DNA of 64,000 bases, taken from contig JAWWNJ010000069.1 of the NCBI GenBank assembly GCA_037176885.1, positions 248,001 to 312,000 on the forward strand. The letters run 5' to 3'. Every line of letters begins with the position of its first letter. The stretch's first letter is position 1. This document shows, in pieces, positions 43,898 through 54,717 of the stretch. The notes under the pieces were generated by a model. That model was not told the origin of the DNA. It made no database searches and saw only the letters and a list, made by a program, of their open reading frames with translations. The stretch is from Favolaschia claudopus. Its lineage: Eukaryota > Basidiomycota > Agaricomycetes > Agaricales > Mycenaceae. Made by a program: the position numbers and the translations under genes.

Positions 43898-44125
43898 GGT
43901 TTTAACTTTTTGCTGGCTAGAACATCTCCGAGACGTTACAAGTTAGAAATATTTACCTACAAAAGGAGAGAAAAACAGAGGTCATGTTGGCTCTTGTCCT
44001 ATTGAGAGTTTGAATCATCATCTTGTAGGCGGACAAGGCTGCGAAGAGACCCAAAGAACTCAGCGATTACAACACCCTTCACATTCGAATTAAATCCTAC
44101 TGATATTCAAAATAGAAGCAAAGGG

Positions 44126-44256
44126 GAACGTTGAATAAAAAGAATCTTCGCACCAGCACCGTACAACCCGACCCGAATCGAACGGGAAACCTGTTAACAA
44201 TTTGGTGGCTGAAGAACTATTCAAGAAGGACAGGTGCAATCCATTTGCCACGGGTT
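44126..44256 (-). ncRNA. tRNA-like element, - array unit 3
   Basis: The element is 44165-44256. D-like stem GCAA/TTGC and anticodon-like stem ACCTG/CAGGT are compensatory variants of unit 2. T-arm CCCG-TTCGATT-CGGG, acceptor AACCCG/CGGGTT. T5 about 25 nt downstream. Confidence 0.7.
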
Positions 44257-44403
44257 GGTATTCGATTCTCATTCAGGCACGCAAGCCTCCAAATGGGACG
44301 AAAAGCATTCACCGATTACAACCCCCTCCACATTCGAATTAACTTGAAATCATACATCCCAAATACAAGGAGAGGCGAACCACAAAGGAGAGTTCATATT
44401 GAA

Positions 44404-44515
44404 CAAAAAGGTCTTCCCGTCAAGCATACAACCCGACCCCGAATCGAACAGGAAACCTGTTAACATCCATTGCCAGCAGTTATTCAAGACAGGCACAGTC
44501 TACCTGCGACGGGTT
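44404..44515 (-). ncRNA. tRNA-like element, - array unit 4
   Basis: The element is 44430-44515. D-like GCAG/CTGT and anticodon-like GCCTG/CAGGT each keep pairing through a G-T wobble. T-arm with TTCGATT, acceptor AACCCG/CGGGTT. T5 about 20 nt downstream. Confidence 0.65.
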
Positions 44516-44756
44516 GGTATCCGGCAGTGGTGATCCCCATATATGAATTCTACAAGTCAGAAATAATTGGGAGAGAAACCTAGAGATCAAGTTCTGCCTT
44601 ATCATAGTCGCTGAGAGTTTGAATCAATATCTTTATCTTTCAGGCAGACAAAGCTGCGAAGGCACGAAAATAACTCTAGCCGGTCCAGGTTCAAATCCTA
44701 TATCCGAAAAATAAGCAAAGGCGGACCAAAACCATATGCATGAATTCATGTTGAAT

Positions 44757-44866
44757 CAAAAAGCTTTTCCTCTGTGAATACAACCCGACCCCGAATCGAA
44801 CGGGAACCCTGTTAACCATTCGAGAAGAGAACGTATTGAAGACAGGCGCAGTCCATGCGACGGGTT
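44757..44866 (-). ncRNA. tRNA-like element, - array unit 5
   Basis: The element is 44782-44866; near-duplicate of unit 2 with one base missing in the D-like arm. Acceptor AACCCG/CGGGTT. T5 about 20 nt downstream. Confidence 0.6.
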
Positions 44867-45113
44867 GGTTTTTGCTGGCTAGAACATCTCCGAGACGTTA
44901 CAAGTTAGAAATATTTACCTACAAAAGGAGAGAAACATAGAGGTAACGTTTTGCCCTCTCAGAGTCGCTGAATCAATCCCTTTCAAGAGACAAGCCAAGC
45001 AAGCCACGAAATTATTTGCGAGCAACCAAAAGCCAGTGCAGATTCGACTCCTGTATCGAAATTCCAAGCGCAGGAAATCTGCAACGGGCTGATCCGAGAA
45101 TTCATGGCGCTTA

Positions 45114-45236
45114 GAAAAAAAAACCGTTCAAGTTTTATGCCTTCATGGACACAACCCCGAGTCGAACGGGGAAACTGTGACCAAATTCGTGCTCGAAGAT
45201 CCATTCAAGACAGGGGCAGCCCAGCTGCAACGGGTT
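45114..45236 (-). ncRNA. tRNA-like element, - array unit 6
   Basis: The element is 45153-45236. D-like GCAG-CTGGG-CTGC, T-arm CCCCG-TTCGACT-CGGGG. The 3' acceptor strand is shortened by a 4 nt deletion. A T9 run follows about 30 nt downstream. Confidence 0.55.
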
Positions 45237-45334
45237 GGTGGTACTGATGAAATGCCCTAGATAATCCGAGTAATGAGTCAGCAGATTTTGCAAAGGGAGA
45301 GCAAAACTGGGAGCAAAACAGACAAGTGCATCAT

Positions 45335-45420
45335 ACAGCTCGCCCCGAATCGAACGGGATCTCATGCCGGTGTTATTTGATCTTGCAAGAAATTTTTCCA
45401 ACTCGCACAGGAGCAGAAGA
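45335..45420 (-). ncRNA. tRNA-like element, - array unit 7 (diverged)
   Basis: T-arm TCCCG-TTCGATT-CGGGG is intact with 3' acceptor CGAGCTG, but a pairing 5' strand is not evident. A diverged or partial copy. Confidence 0.4.
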
Positions 45421-45569
45421 TCCAGAAGAGCTCTCCGAATATCGAGTAAGACTTGAGTAATACCGTAAACTCTTTCGACTCTGATCTCACATCCTTATTT
45501 GGAATGTCTGGCTTCAATAAAGGTCCCTGAAGCGAAGAAAATCAGATAAAGCTCGTGTCGGGAGCCATA

Positions 45570-45689
45570 AAAAGAAGGAAGAAATTGACCACGGTGCACA
45601 ACCCGACCCCGAATCGAACGGGACTCTGCTGCTACGATTCCATTTCGACCCTATACGCGAACGCAGAAGCGGACCATCCGCAACGGATT
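45570..45689 (-). ncRNA. tRNA-like element, - array unit 8
   Basis: The element is 45600-45689. D-like stem GCGG/CCGC and anticodon-like stem TCTGC/GCAGA differ from other units at both sides of the pairs. T-arm CCCG-TTCGATT-CGGG, acceptor AATCCG/CGGGTT with a wobble. T5 downstream. Confidence 0.7.
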
Positions 45690-45790
45690 GCTTGTCGTGG
45701 CGCTTTCAATGGAGATGCAATGAGTCGATGAGCTGTGAGTGTACGGACCGCGCAATGCAAGATCCAACATGGAAGTAAGGAGCAAGCGAA

Positions 45791-45850
45791 ACATGAAAAA
45801 ATACTTTCGTCCAATCATCCACTCAACTCGACCCCGAATCGAACGGAATC
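45791..45850 (-). ncRNA. tRNA-like element, - array unit 9 (partial)
   Basis: T-arm with TTCGATT and the 3' acceptor CGAGTT are present, with T6 about 20 nt downstream; the 5' half is missing or unrecognisable. Confidence 0.4.
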
Positions 45851-46192
45851 GGTTGGGAAAGGAAAAGTAGGCGAGCGAACTGAAGTCACGAGTGTACGTG
45901 AGATAGACCACTAGCTCGTTGCAAGGCGGAGTCAAAGCGTGGGAGTAAGACGGGCAGATGCGAGATAGAAAGAAGTAGATACCGCTGGTTTCTACTTCAA
46001 AACTTCAGGGGCAACGAAGAAGACAAAATTGGAAGGATAACGATATCGGCGCAAAAACATATCCGAAATCATACCTGTCGATGAAACTGGACGCCATAGT
46101 CAACTCCATTGTTCAACCTACACGCAATGCGTCAGAGAATTGACAATGCGAGCGTAAGTCATTCAAACTCACCCGTTGACCATATCCTCATC
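45851..46192. other. Spacer between - array and F-box-like gene
   Basis: No gene or further array unit recognised. Confidence 0.4.
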
Positions 46193-47777
46193 CTACATCG
46201 TGTCACGTAGAAGCCTCCCCACCTCAGCCCACAACTCCAACCGCCTGCATTGCGCAGCAAACTCTGGATCGTCATCATCACCCCCCGGACCCACAGGGTC
46301 TGAACTATGAACGAAGGAAATGTTGGGGAATAAGCAGGAAATGGATGCCGCCACCGCCTTTGCATGTGTAATGAGAGATTCCTCCATGAACAGTCTCCGC
46401 AGAGCCGGATGAAGGGGATACGGGTCGTCGTCCAAAGCGAGAGATGGGACGGCTCGAGCGTCCAAGCAAATCTGCAGACTCTCGAGCTTGGGACAGTGTT
46501 TTGCGAAGGAGAGCAAGGCGCGGAGGGTGATGGATGGGTCGTTTTGTCGCGGGCTCATAAGCTCGAGCGCCTCGAGTTTAGGCCATGCCGTAGCCATGGC
46601 ATGCATATCTTCGTTGTCGAAACGATACGGGTACAGGAGTTGTACCGAGCTGAGGTTGGGAAACAGCAGGAGATGTGTCCACCCTCGGCTGGATACCAAA
46701 GATTTTGTGTCAGGAATCTGGATGGAAGAGAAGGTGATCTCGATTGTGTGAAGTGCATCACGAGAGCAATGCTCCGATAGAGCGCAAAATAGCGCCTCCA
46801 ATGATGTGGCAGAAGGAAGGGATATAAAGTCGATCTTGAACGATGTCAAAGGCGAGCGGCCCGAAGACTGAACCAGCCTCGTCACACGATCAAGCGAAAG
46901 TCCCTCTCCGCTGAGTCCAGTGAACGCGAAGGCGGAAAGATCCTGAAAGAGTTGTCCGCGAGGCAACCCTCCAGGTAGAACCGATGCGTCGGACATGTCA
47001 AATGTCAAGGATTTGAAGCCTCCTAGTTTCCCCAGGTGCAGAATCGCGTCCGCATCAATCGCGCTAGTAAGGTGTAGGGAAGCGAGAGTCGGGAATGCGC
47101 AAACAAACCGCGACAAGATCACTACATCGACTGAATCAATGTTTGCCTGAAGTTGAATGCTAGTGAGGGAAGGGCGTGTGCGGGATATCGTGGCGAGGAA
47201 CTGCTCAACCAACTTGCCCGATAGCAGTATCATTGATAAGTGCGAGAGCCGCGGACCCAGGACCCGGTCGATATCCAAGAGAGCATCAGTGAAGGTGGGT
47301 ACCCAGTGCAGCTCGACGAGATTGGGCAGCAAATAGTTGTTGGCGCCCCGGTAGCGGAGCAATTTCATCACTGCCGCCAAGTCATGCAGTAGAACTTCGT
47401 CAATGGTGCAAATCTTGACGCGTCGACCGTAGTAATCGGCTCGCTCCCAGTCTGATGGTATAGGAGGGCGATGGAACACCTAATCAAGACGGCTGAGGTA
47501 AATTCCTGGAAATTCCTTACAAAGCACTCACCAAATCAGATTCCTCGAAGTCCTTGATGTTTGAGATATCCTCCGGCAAACATCGGATAAGGTTGACGAG
47601 AGTTTCTTGCTTCTTCCACAACTGATTCACAGCTGCTTCGTGAAAGACGCGACATCGAGCAAGAGCTGCTAGCGTTGGTGAGTCGACATTCTCCCCAGAC
47701 CCGAGCTCGTAGTTATCAGGATCAAAATGGGAAACGATCATTGGCGGAATTTCCGGAATTTCGAGAGCACGATGCAT
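46193..47777 (-). CDS. F-box-like protein with LRR region
   Basis: Coding order 47777-47532 and 47479-46193 with a 52 bp phase-0 intron; 510 residues. The first exon encodes a degenerate F-box: LEIPEIPPMIVSHFD, then LAALARCRVFHEAAVNQLWK. The second exon starts VFHRPPIPSDWERADYYGRR, a conserved opening of this basidiomycete family (compare EARDWNRVSYYTRR at 31.43 kb). LRR-like repeats follow (LPNLVELHW, FPTLASLHL, WPKLEALELM). The same architecture as the gene at 31097 suggests duplication within the family. The ATG at 47777 is preferred over upstream non-ATG codons. Confidence 0.8.
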
Positions 47778-49556
47778 GGTTAGACGTGTCAAAAAGCTGG
47801 AAAGACTGAGTCAGTGTCAGACTAGAGATCAGACTTGAAAGAGTACGGAAGGTGGCGTACTGCAGAACTCGCGTGTGGTTTCAGTATGTGGTGGTTGAGA
47901 CGAAGCCGTATCAGTCACAGTAACACACCAGTCACGTCGATCAGATGGCAGGCAGTATGCCGGTAACGTGTCCCGCGCCTCGGCTGAGCCCAGTCGGGTA
48001 GGTAGAGTTAAATTATTGTGAGCAACTTGAGAGAGGCCAGTTTCTCGTTGTTGGATCTATGAGTACTTAATCTATGTATGTCGCAACTCAAAATTCGATC
48101 GAAATCCACGCTTAGGCTTCGGTTACGGAGAAAACCGGATCACCCGCTCGAACCGGGGTGACACAGTAACTGTGACTCCCCGTCGTCTTGCCACCATGCC
48201 ACCTATGACGAACGAGGCGACGATTGGACGACGCAGTGGGGTCCGGCGACCTCGAGCTTCGCAGTGTTGCTAAACACATACTGAGTATCTGCTGCGGGTA
48301 TCGCTTTCTCGACGCTTCGAATTGGCATTGCCACACGCGAATTGGAATCGCCATCTTTGACATTCTCCTCTTTGCCAACTCTTTGAGCCTCATCACAGCG
48401 TCTCAATCTCTTTATCTCGCATTTTGAAGATAGTATTCTGCAACTTCCCGGCACTTCAGATCTTGGACTTCCCGAACGGTGTGTACGTCTCGTCAAACTC
48501 TTCTTACTCTTTCTCTCTCAATCTTGGTAAATTGTCGCTGCAGATGGTCATTGGTGGATCGTTGACTGGCTGAAGCGCTTCCATGGGGATGCGCCGCCTC
48601 AGAGCTCGTTTACGAAGCTTCGAGGCAGGTCTTCTTTTCCCTACACATCCTCAAACCTACCATCGCTACTTCCTGCCTTAGCGCTGAGTCAAACTGTCCT
48701 GTGTACTCGACTAATCCGTATTTCGTGTTCAGTAACAAAGGAACTTCCTTCACCTGAACGAACTGCCAACCTTTACATAGTGAGTCAAGTTGAAGTACTC
48801 ATACGGCGAAGGAACTCGGCAGTTGATCGAAGGTGACGCCTCACCACATCTCCGCCCGAAATATCAGCGGTGACAGTGCCGCCCGAAAAAAAAGCGGTAA
48901 ATGCACCAGGTTTCATATGCACGTTACATTTGAAGGCGCGCTAAGCCACTCACGCGGGTTTTCAGTTGCACACGTTATCGATGAACACGAGTTGTACATT
49001 TCGCTTGAAGTTGTCGGGCGCGGACGTTAAACACCTACTCGGATGTACTCGTCCTTAACGTTTGCTGCCTCAGCCGATCATGGAATCCATGTATCAGTAT
49101 CACCCAGCCGAAGTTTCGCGGGTTCAAGTTGGCTTCAAGGGCAATGGCAAGATGGACTTGGGTATTGTTAGTCTGAAGCGCTAGCAGGAGAAAGCGATAC
49201 GAGGCATAGGCAAGTGGAGTTGGGTAAGGGCAGAATTGATTGTTGCGCAATTTGTGGTGTTGGGGTAGCCATCGCACAACTGGTTCCGCTGAATTTATCT
49301 CGGGCGGCGTTCTGCAGCGTGGCGCGATTGCGTGACGCAACATGAAGCATTTTATAGTGGGCGCTTTTCCGAAGCTTCCCAATTGAACTGGTTGTTCTTC
49401 TACCAAAGAAGGTTGCGACATAAGTAGAGTCTAGACTTCCCTGTTTGAGGCTGTCTCCCCTCTTTCCCTTGTACTTGTTGCACTCACGCTGAACTCTTTC
49501 ATCCAGAATCGACGCCCACAGAAACCTCTCCACCCCCACGTTGATACGTTTGTTCC
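47778..49556. other. No resolved gene; possible tRNA-like element and F-box fragment
   Basis: At 48130-48180 (minus strand) a B-box-like GGTTCGAGCGG sits in a CACCC/GGGTG context, preceded by a CACAGT/ACTGTG hairpin and followed by TTTT: possibly a stray member of the tRNA-like family. Around 48420-48470 (+) the piece FCNFPALQILDFPNG resembles an LRR of F-box proteins but could not be joined into a gene. Confidence 0.3.
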
Positions 49557-51321
49557 ATGCCTCACCAGTCGCCGCCCAGCTTCATGACGAGATATCGACT
49601 GGGCTATAGCCCTCAACGGCGTATGTCTCTTGCCTTTTCTAAAATTCTACTTTCAGAGTGGTTCTGACTCGTAACCACTTTCAGCCTACCCATGGCTCTG
49701 GACGACGCCGCTTGCGATTCTGATTATGTTAACTGCAGCGATTCTTTTCATTCTGATCAACAGTCCGTTTTTTCGGTGCCAATGATACGAACGAGTCGAT
49801 GCTGATATTCCTGGCAGTCCCGCTTTCCGCATACGAAACTGTACAAGAGTTCACTTATTTTCCGAATTCCTCTGTCCCACCTCCGCCCTTAAGCGGTCTG
49901 GTGCCCTCTGCCCTGCGCCAGTCCACCAACCACTTCTCGCCTCAGCATCTGGACGTCGGCCAGTCATTTCGACTGAACAACTCGGCTCTTTCCTACACGA
50001 TCGGTAGCGCATTTGACTCGGTCGAAAACGGGAGACCAGTAACTTCATTCCCGTACTACAATAACCCATTCTCGGAAGGATGTGATGTAGTGCGTCGGTT
50101 GTCATTTGTTTTTGTCTACTCAACAAAGCCAACGCTACCTAGACAAATGTCTCCGCTGTCGTTCAAACCCATACGGCGGACTCGGCGAAACGGTATCAGT
50201 ACTACGACTACTCCGTCTCAGTAAGTTCAAATATGCTTCGCTTTCGCAATCCTTCGCGTGCTGAAAGGTTTGAAGGGTTTTGTTACGTGCACAAGCCCAA
50301 CATCATTTGAAATGAGTTGGAACTTCGATGGCGGCTCAGCTCTGGACACGGGGTTGTCGCCATCCTTACTGGATGTTTTTGGGCGAGACTTAGTGAGTGC
50401 CGCATGTAGAATTCAAGGCAGCGTTCAAAAAGCTGAACGGTTTATTACAGAGAGCAGCAATGTGGTATGGGTGAGCACTGTCATTTGGAAGTCTTTTGAG
50501 TCTGATGATAGACGTACAGAGTTATGGGGTATTCAAGCCAGTCCTCCCCCACGGATGCGTTCTCAGGACAAGGTGTCATCCGGGTCACCGCACGCCCGTG
50601 TTGCACATGCAATGCACGTATGGACTTGGCTGCCCTACAGGAAGATCGCTTGCAGCTCACCAGCGAGCCTTGCCGTTCACAAACGAGTCAATTTATTGGC
50701 TTAACTGGACAACTGACGAATACCACGAGTAACTTCGCCCCCTGGGGCTACTACTGGTCAGTCGCCAACACCACTAGCCTCTTTTCGGGCGCGGACCCTC
50801 AGTTCCGGAAAGGCTACATCGGTGTCAACGACCTCTCAGCGCTGGACACACCGTTTCAGAACCTTTTCCAGATCATGTATCATCTTGTTCGCAGCGACCT
50901 CGGCGTCGTTTTCAACAACCAAATTTTCGATTCGGCGGACATGTTCAACAAGAGCATCCTTGCTCTGGACGTTCCAGCGGATCTCATTACCTACGATGGT
51001 TCTCCTTTTGGCACGCTTGGACCTTCTGCGGCTAATACAATGCGGGCTGCTACATCGAACCCAACGATGATGGAAGAGTGGCGGAAGTCCGTGGCTCTGA
51101 TGACGGGGACAGACCGTGTGCCAGTCCTCGAGTATCTTCGTCCCGTTTCTCGGCGGAAGTCTTTGGGATCAGCCATAGTGGCGGTTTTTGTCGCCACATT
51201 CACGATGCTTTCGGCCGTGTGGACAATTTTTGGTCTCGTCGCCCAGGGGTTGGTTAAAGTGTCTCACCAAGATAAAGGTGCGTCGCGCGTTAGTTCAGAT
51301 TATCCATTGTTCGCAATTTAG
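49557..51321 (+). CDS. Two-TM membrane protein, tandem copy 1
   Basis: Seven exons: 49557-49620, 49685-49762, 49818-50089, 50143-50220, 50276-50392, 50451-50470 and 50520-51321; 476 residues. An N-terminal TM anchor (PLAILIMLTAAILFILIN) precedes a large lumenal or extracellular domain with glycosylation sites and a CC-C motif (RVTARPCCTC). A second TM segment (AIVAVFVATFTMLSAVWTIF) lies near the C-terminus. The paralogue at 53005 has the same seven exons, with four of identical length. No domain I recognise. Downstream (51440-51566) another frame reads like a coiled coil ending MEEIESAKRD; it may be an alternative last exon that I could not splice cleanly. Confidence 0.75.
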
Positions 51322-53004
51322 TCTGAAATGTACCAATGTAGTTCCACTGCCTGCCTATCGAACAAAGCAAAGTTCGAATTGCAAGTCAATTTTTTTTTTT
51401 GCCCAGGTCTATGCTGACTTGACTGGATAGATGTGGATGCTACCGAACTAGAGTTACCAAAACTTTTGAAATGGGACACAATGATGATCGAGTCAATGAT
51501 CTTTTGCAACGGATCACCTTGTTAACGAAGCGGATGGAGGAGATAGAGTCAGCGAAGCGGGACTGAAGTCGCCAGTCAGCGCGTGAATATAATGACCGTG
51601 ATTCGAAATACACACTGGATGAATAAATGCGATGTTCCTTGTGATCAAACGGCGCCAATGGAATACCGTATCGAAATTCTTGTAGTTGGAGTAGCTGTAG
51701 CCTAATATATACGCCTTCTGCGAACGAGGGAGTCTAGTACCTTCCATAATCTAAATCCAGTTACAGTGCCACCTTTGAAACGCAATGGATGATGCATTAA
51801 ACGTAAATTAAGTATTTTAAAACCATGTATAAATTGTTGATAAATTGTATAAAAAATAATCTTGGAATGTAGGTTGGCTGCTCGGTGCCGGGAGATCTCT
51901 TCCGTTAGACAAGTAATTTTATTTTCTCGGCTTGTGCTGGCTTTGCTCTGTGCACAGCTGACAGCAAAACAAACCACGCACAAGTATATGCGACCAGTAA
52001 CGCCCACGTGGCCGTTACCGCGTGACAATCTTTCCTTTTCGCTACCACGATGTCGCTCCGGGACCCGGGTGAAGCCTCTCAGTGTGTCCCCTACGTCAGA
52101 TCGAACATCTAGTCCCTTAGTCCAAATTAACCATTCTTGTAGGTTTCGCATCTCAGCCCGCGATTTATTCGCCAGCTAATAAGTGGCCACATTTGGGCCA
52201 CATGCTAGCTCAGGCTAGTAGCTCTGCGGTAAGTGCTCAACGACAGCCTCTCGCATCGCTCAGACTGCTAGATTGTTCAAGTCTTCTTCTTTTCTTATCT
52301 TTTATTCAAAAATCTTCTACGCAGTCAACGACTCGGATAAGTCACAAAAGCGCCGCTGGGATGATGGGGTCGAACTTCGCAACGAGGTAACACCTCGACT
52401 CATGTCGTCCGCTCGAGAAGCACCGCACAAAGAACCATTCGTCTATCATCTATGACCTTACACCGGTCTTGAACCTCAGGGATATTAACAGGGAGTATGT
52501 GACAAGATGAACCAGTTTCCCATGTGTGCGGAATATCCGTATATACTCACGCTCATACTTTTGCGGGCTTCCGAACGCAATTCAGTCTCATGCGTCATTT
52601 CATCGATCCATCTTTTCTCGCTTGTCGGGCTCTGCACCATGCGCCCTGACTTTGACCTATTTTGACCGATCAGATCATGATCTTTCATTCGACTCGGAAG
52701 CGCTGGGAAATTCTCTACAGGTCATACCTCAGCCTCCCTTGCCTCAGCCAGGTTCTGGGAGATACACTTCGACTTGGTCGTTTCAAGACAGCTGGAATGC
52801 ATTCACCGGGCAAATCACGACTCCGGTACCCACACGGTCCATAGAAAAGTTCTCTGTTCTGTTGCTCGATTGGTTCCGTGGAAGTTGCGTGGAAGCATCT
52901 TTCCGGATTTCGTAACGCACCACGATCCTATATATATAACACAGAAGCCTTGTACGCGGAGCTTCGAGGTTGATACGTTTCCCCAACGCTGCCTTTATTC
53001 CCCC
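51322..53004. other. Spacer between tandem paralogues
   Basis: Besides the possible alternative last exon at 51440-51566, no gene is supported. An open frame at 52526-52915 has protein-like pieces (RYTSTWSFQDSWNAFTG) but no splice structure. Confidence 0.35.
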
Positions 53005-54717
53005 ATGCCCCGCCTGCTGCCGCGCTTTGTAACCCGGTATAGAGTGGGATACCAACCTACGCTCCGTAGGTGTCCTGCTTTATGAATCTCTACAGCACAA
53101 TTATGACGTTTCTTTTCCCTATGTACAGCGTACCGATGGCCCGGGACCACACCGCTCGCCTTCCTCATCATGTTAACCGCAACGATTCTTTTTATCCTTG
53201 TCAACAGTATGTTTCTCGAGGGTCAGGAGCTGCTGTTGATTTCTTTTTCTTGGTAGTTCCACTTTCTGCTTACGAAACTGTGCAAGAGTTCACGTATTTT
53301 CCGAACGCCTCTGCTCCGGCTCCACCGCTGAGCGGGCTGGTTCCCCCCTCCCTGCGTCCTTCCACCGATAAATTCTCGCCTCAACATTTGGATGTCGGAC
53401 AGTCTTTTCGACTGAATAACTCAGCTCTTTTATATACAATCGTCAGCGCCTTCGACTCAGTCGAGAATGGGAGACCAGTAACGTCTTTCCCGTACTCTAA
53501 CAACCCGTTCTCAAATGGTTGTGATGTTGTACGTTTCCGTTGATTCGTATGTTTCGCCCGCTGGAACATTGCTCTTCTGCAGAAAAATATATCGGCTGGC
53601 GTCCAGCTTTCTGTAGCACAGGCTGCGGATCGATTTCAGTATTACGACTACTCTGTTTCGGTGAGCTAGAGGCTGGTGATTTCTCAGCGATGGGGCGAGA
53701 TTGCTGAATCAGAATTTTGTAGGGTTTCATAACCTGTACCAGCCCAACCTTATTCGAGATGGGTTGGAACTTTGACGGCGGTCGTCTGGATACAGGGATA
53801 TCTCCATCTCTATTAGATGATTTCGGACAGGACTTGGTCAGCGTAAAGCCCACTCCAATGTCCAGGCGCTGACTGGATTAAAACAGAGGGAAGCAGCGTG
53901 GTATGGGTAAGGACTATCAGCCCTATTTCTCTTACAGCTTCTCAAAATGACGAACATAAGCGTACTGGGATCCCACGTGGACTTCACCGCTAACTTTACC
54001 GGGCAAGCTTACATCAGGGTCACTGCCCGCCCCTGTTGCGATTGCACTCCAGACCTCACGCCAGATGCCTTGAAGCAGGATCAACTGCATCTCGCACAGG
54101 AACCCTGCCGATCCAAACCCAGTCGGTTCATCGGATTAACCGGACAAGCGACGAACACAACCGCACAATTCCAGCCTTGGGGATTCATCTGGTCGATCGC
54201 CAACACATCTAGCTTTTTCGCAGGTGCAGATCCTAGAACTCGGCAAGGCTACATCGGAACCAACGATCTCTCTGTGCTGGACAAACCACTACAGAACATA
54301 ATGCAAATTATCTACCAGGTCGCTCGTCGCGACCTTGGTGTCATTTATAACAACCAGATCTTTGGCTCGGCGGATATGTTCAACCAGAGTATCGTTCCAG
54401 TGGACATTCCCGACAATGTAATTGGCGTAGATAACACTCCCTTCGGCAAAATCGGCCTCTCCATGGCGACTTCGATACGGGCCACCACGACCAACGAAAC
54501 CATGATGGATGAGTGGCGAAAATCGCTGACTCTGATGACGGAGACGGACCGTGTACCTGTGCTCGAGTACCTTCGTCCGGTACCTCGACGCAAGGCGTTG
54601 GGGTCCGCAATAGTCAGTGTCTTCGTCGCGACCTTCACGATGCTGTCCGCCGTGTGGACCGTTTTCCATATCATCGCGGGGGCATTCGTTCGGGATAAAG
54701 GCTCGTTCTCATTATAG
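53005..54717 (+). CDS. Two-TM membrane protein, tandem copy 2
   Basis: Seven exons: 53005-53065, 53129-53206, 53257-53528, 53583-53660, 53723-53836, 53887-53906 and 53961-54717; 459 residues. It mirrors copy 1: exons 2, 3, 4 and 6 are 78, 272, 78 and 20 nt in both genes, and protein segments are near-identical (PLSAYETVQEFTYFPN, DVGQSFRLNNSAL, TDRVPVLEYLRPV). The N-terminal TM is PLAFLIMLTATILFILVN; the C-terminal TM is AIVSVFVATFTMLSAVWTVF, followed by a short tail ending SFSL. Membrane location is inferred from the hydrophobic segments; function unknown. Confidence 0.78.

Noticed and set aside
43450..45850. CRISPR-like array because of regular repeat spacing
   Set aside because: The genome is eukaryotic, the repeats are variable 85-92 nt tRNA-like folds, and the spacers are long and partly related.
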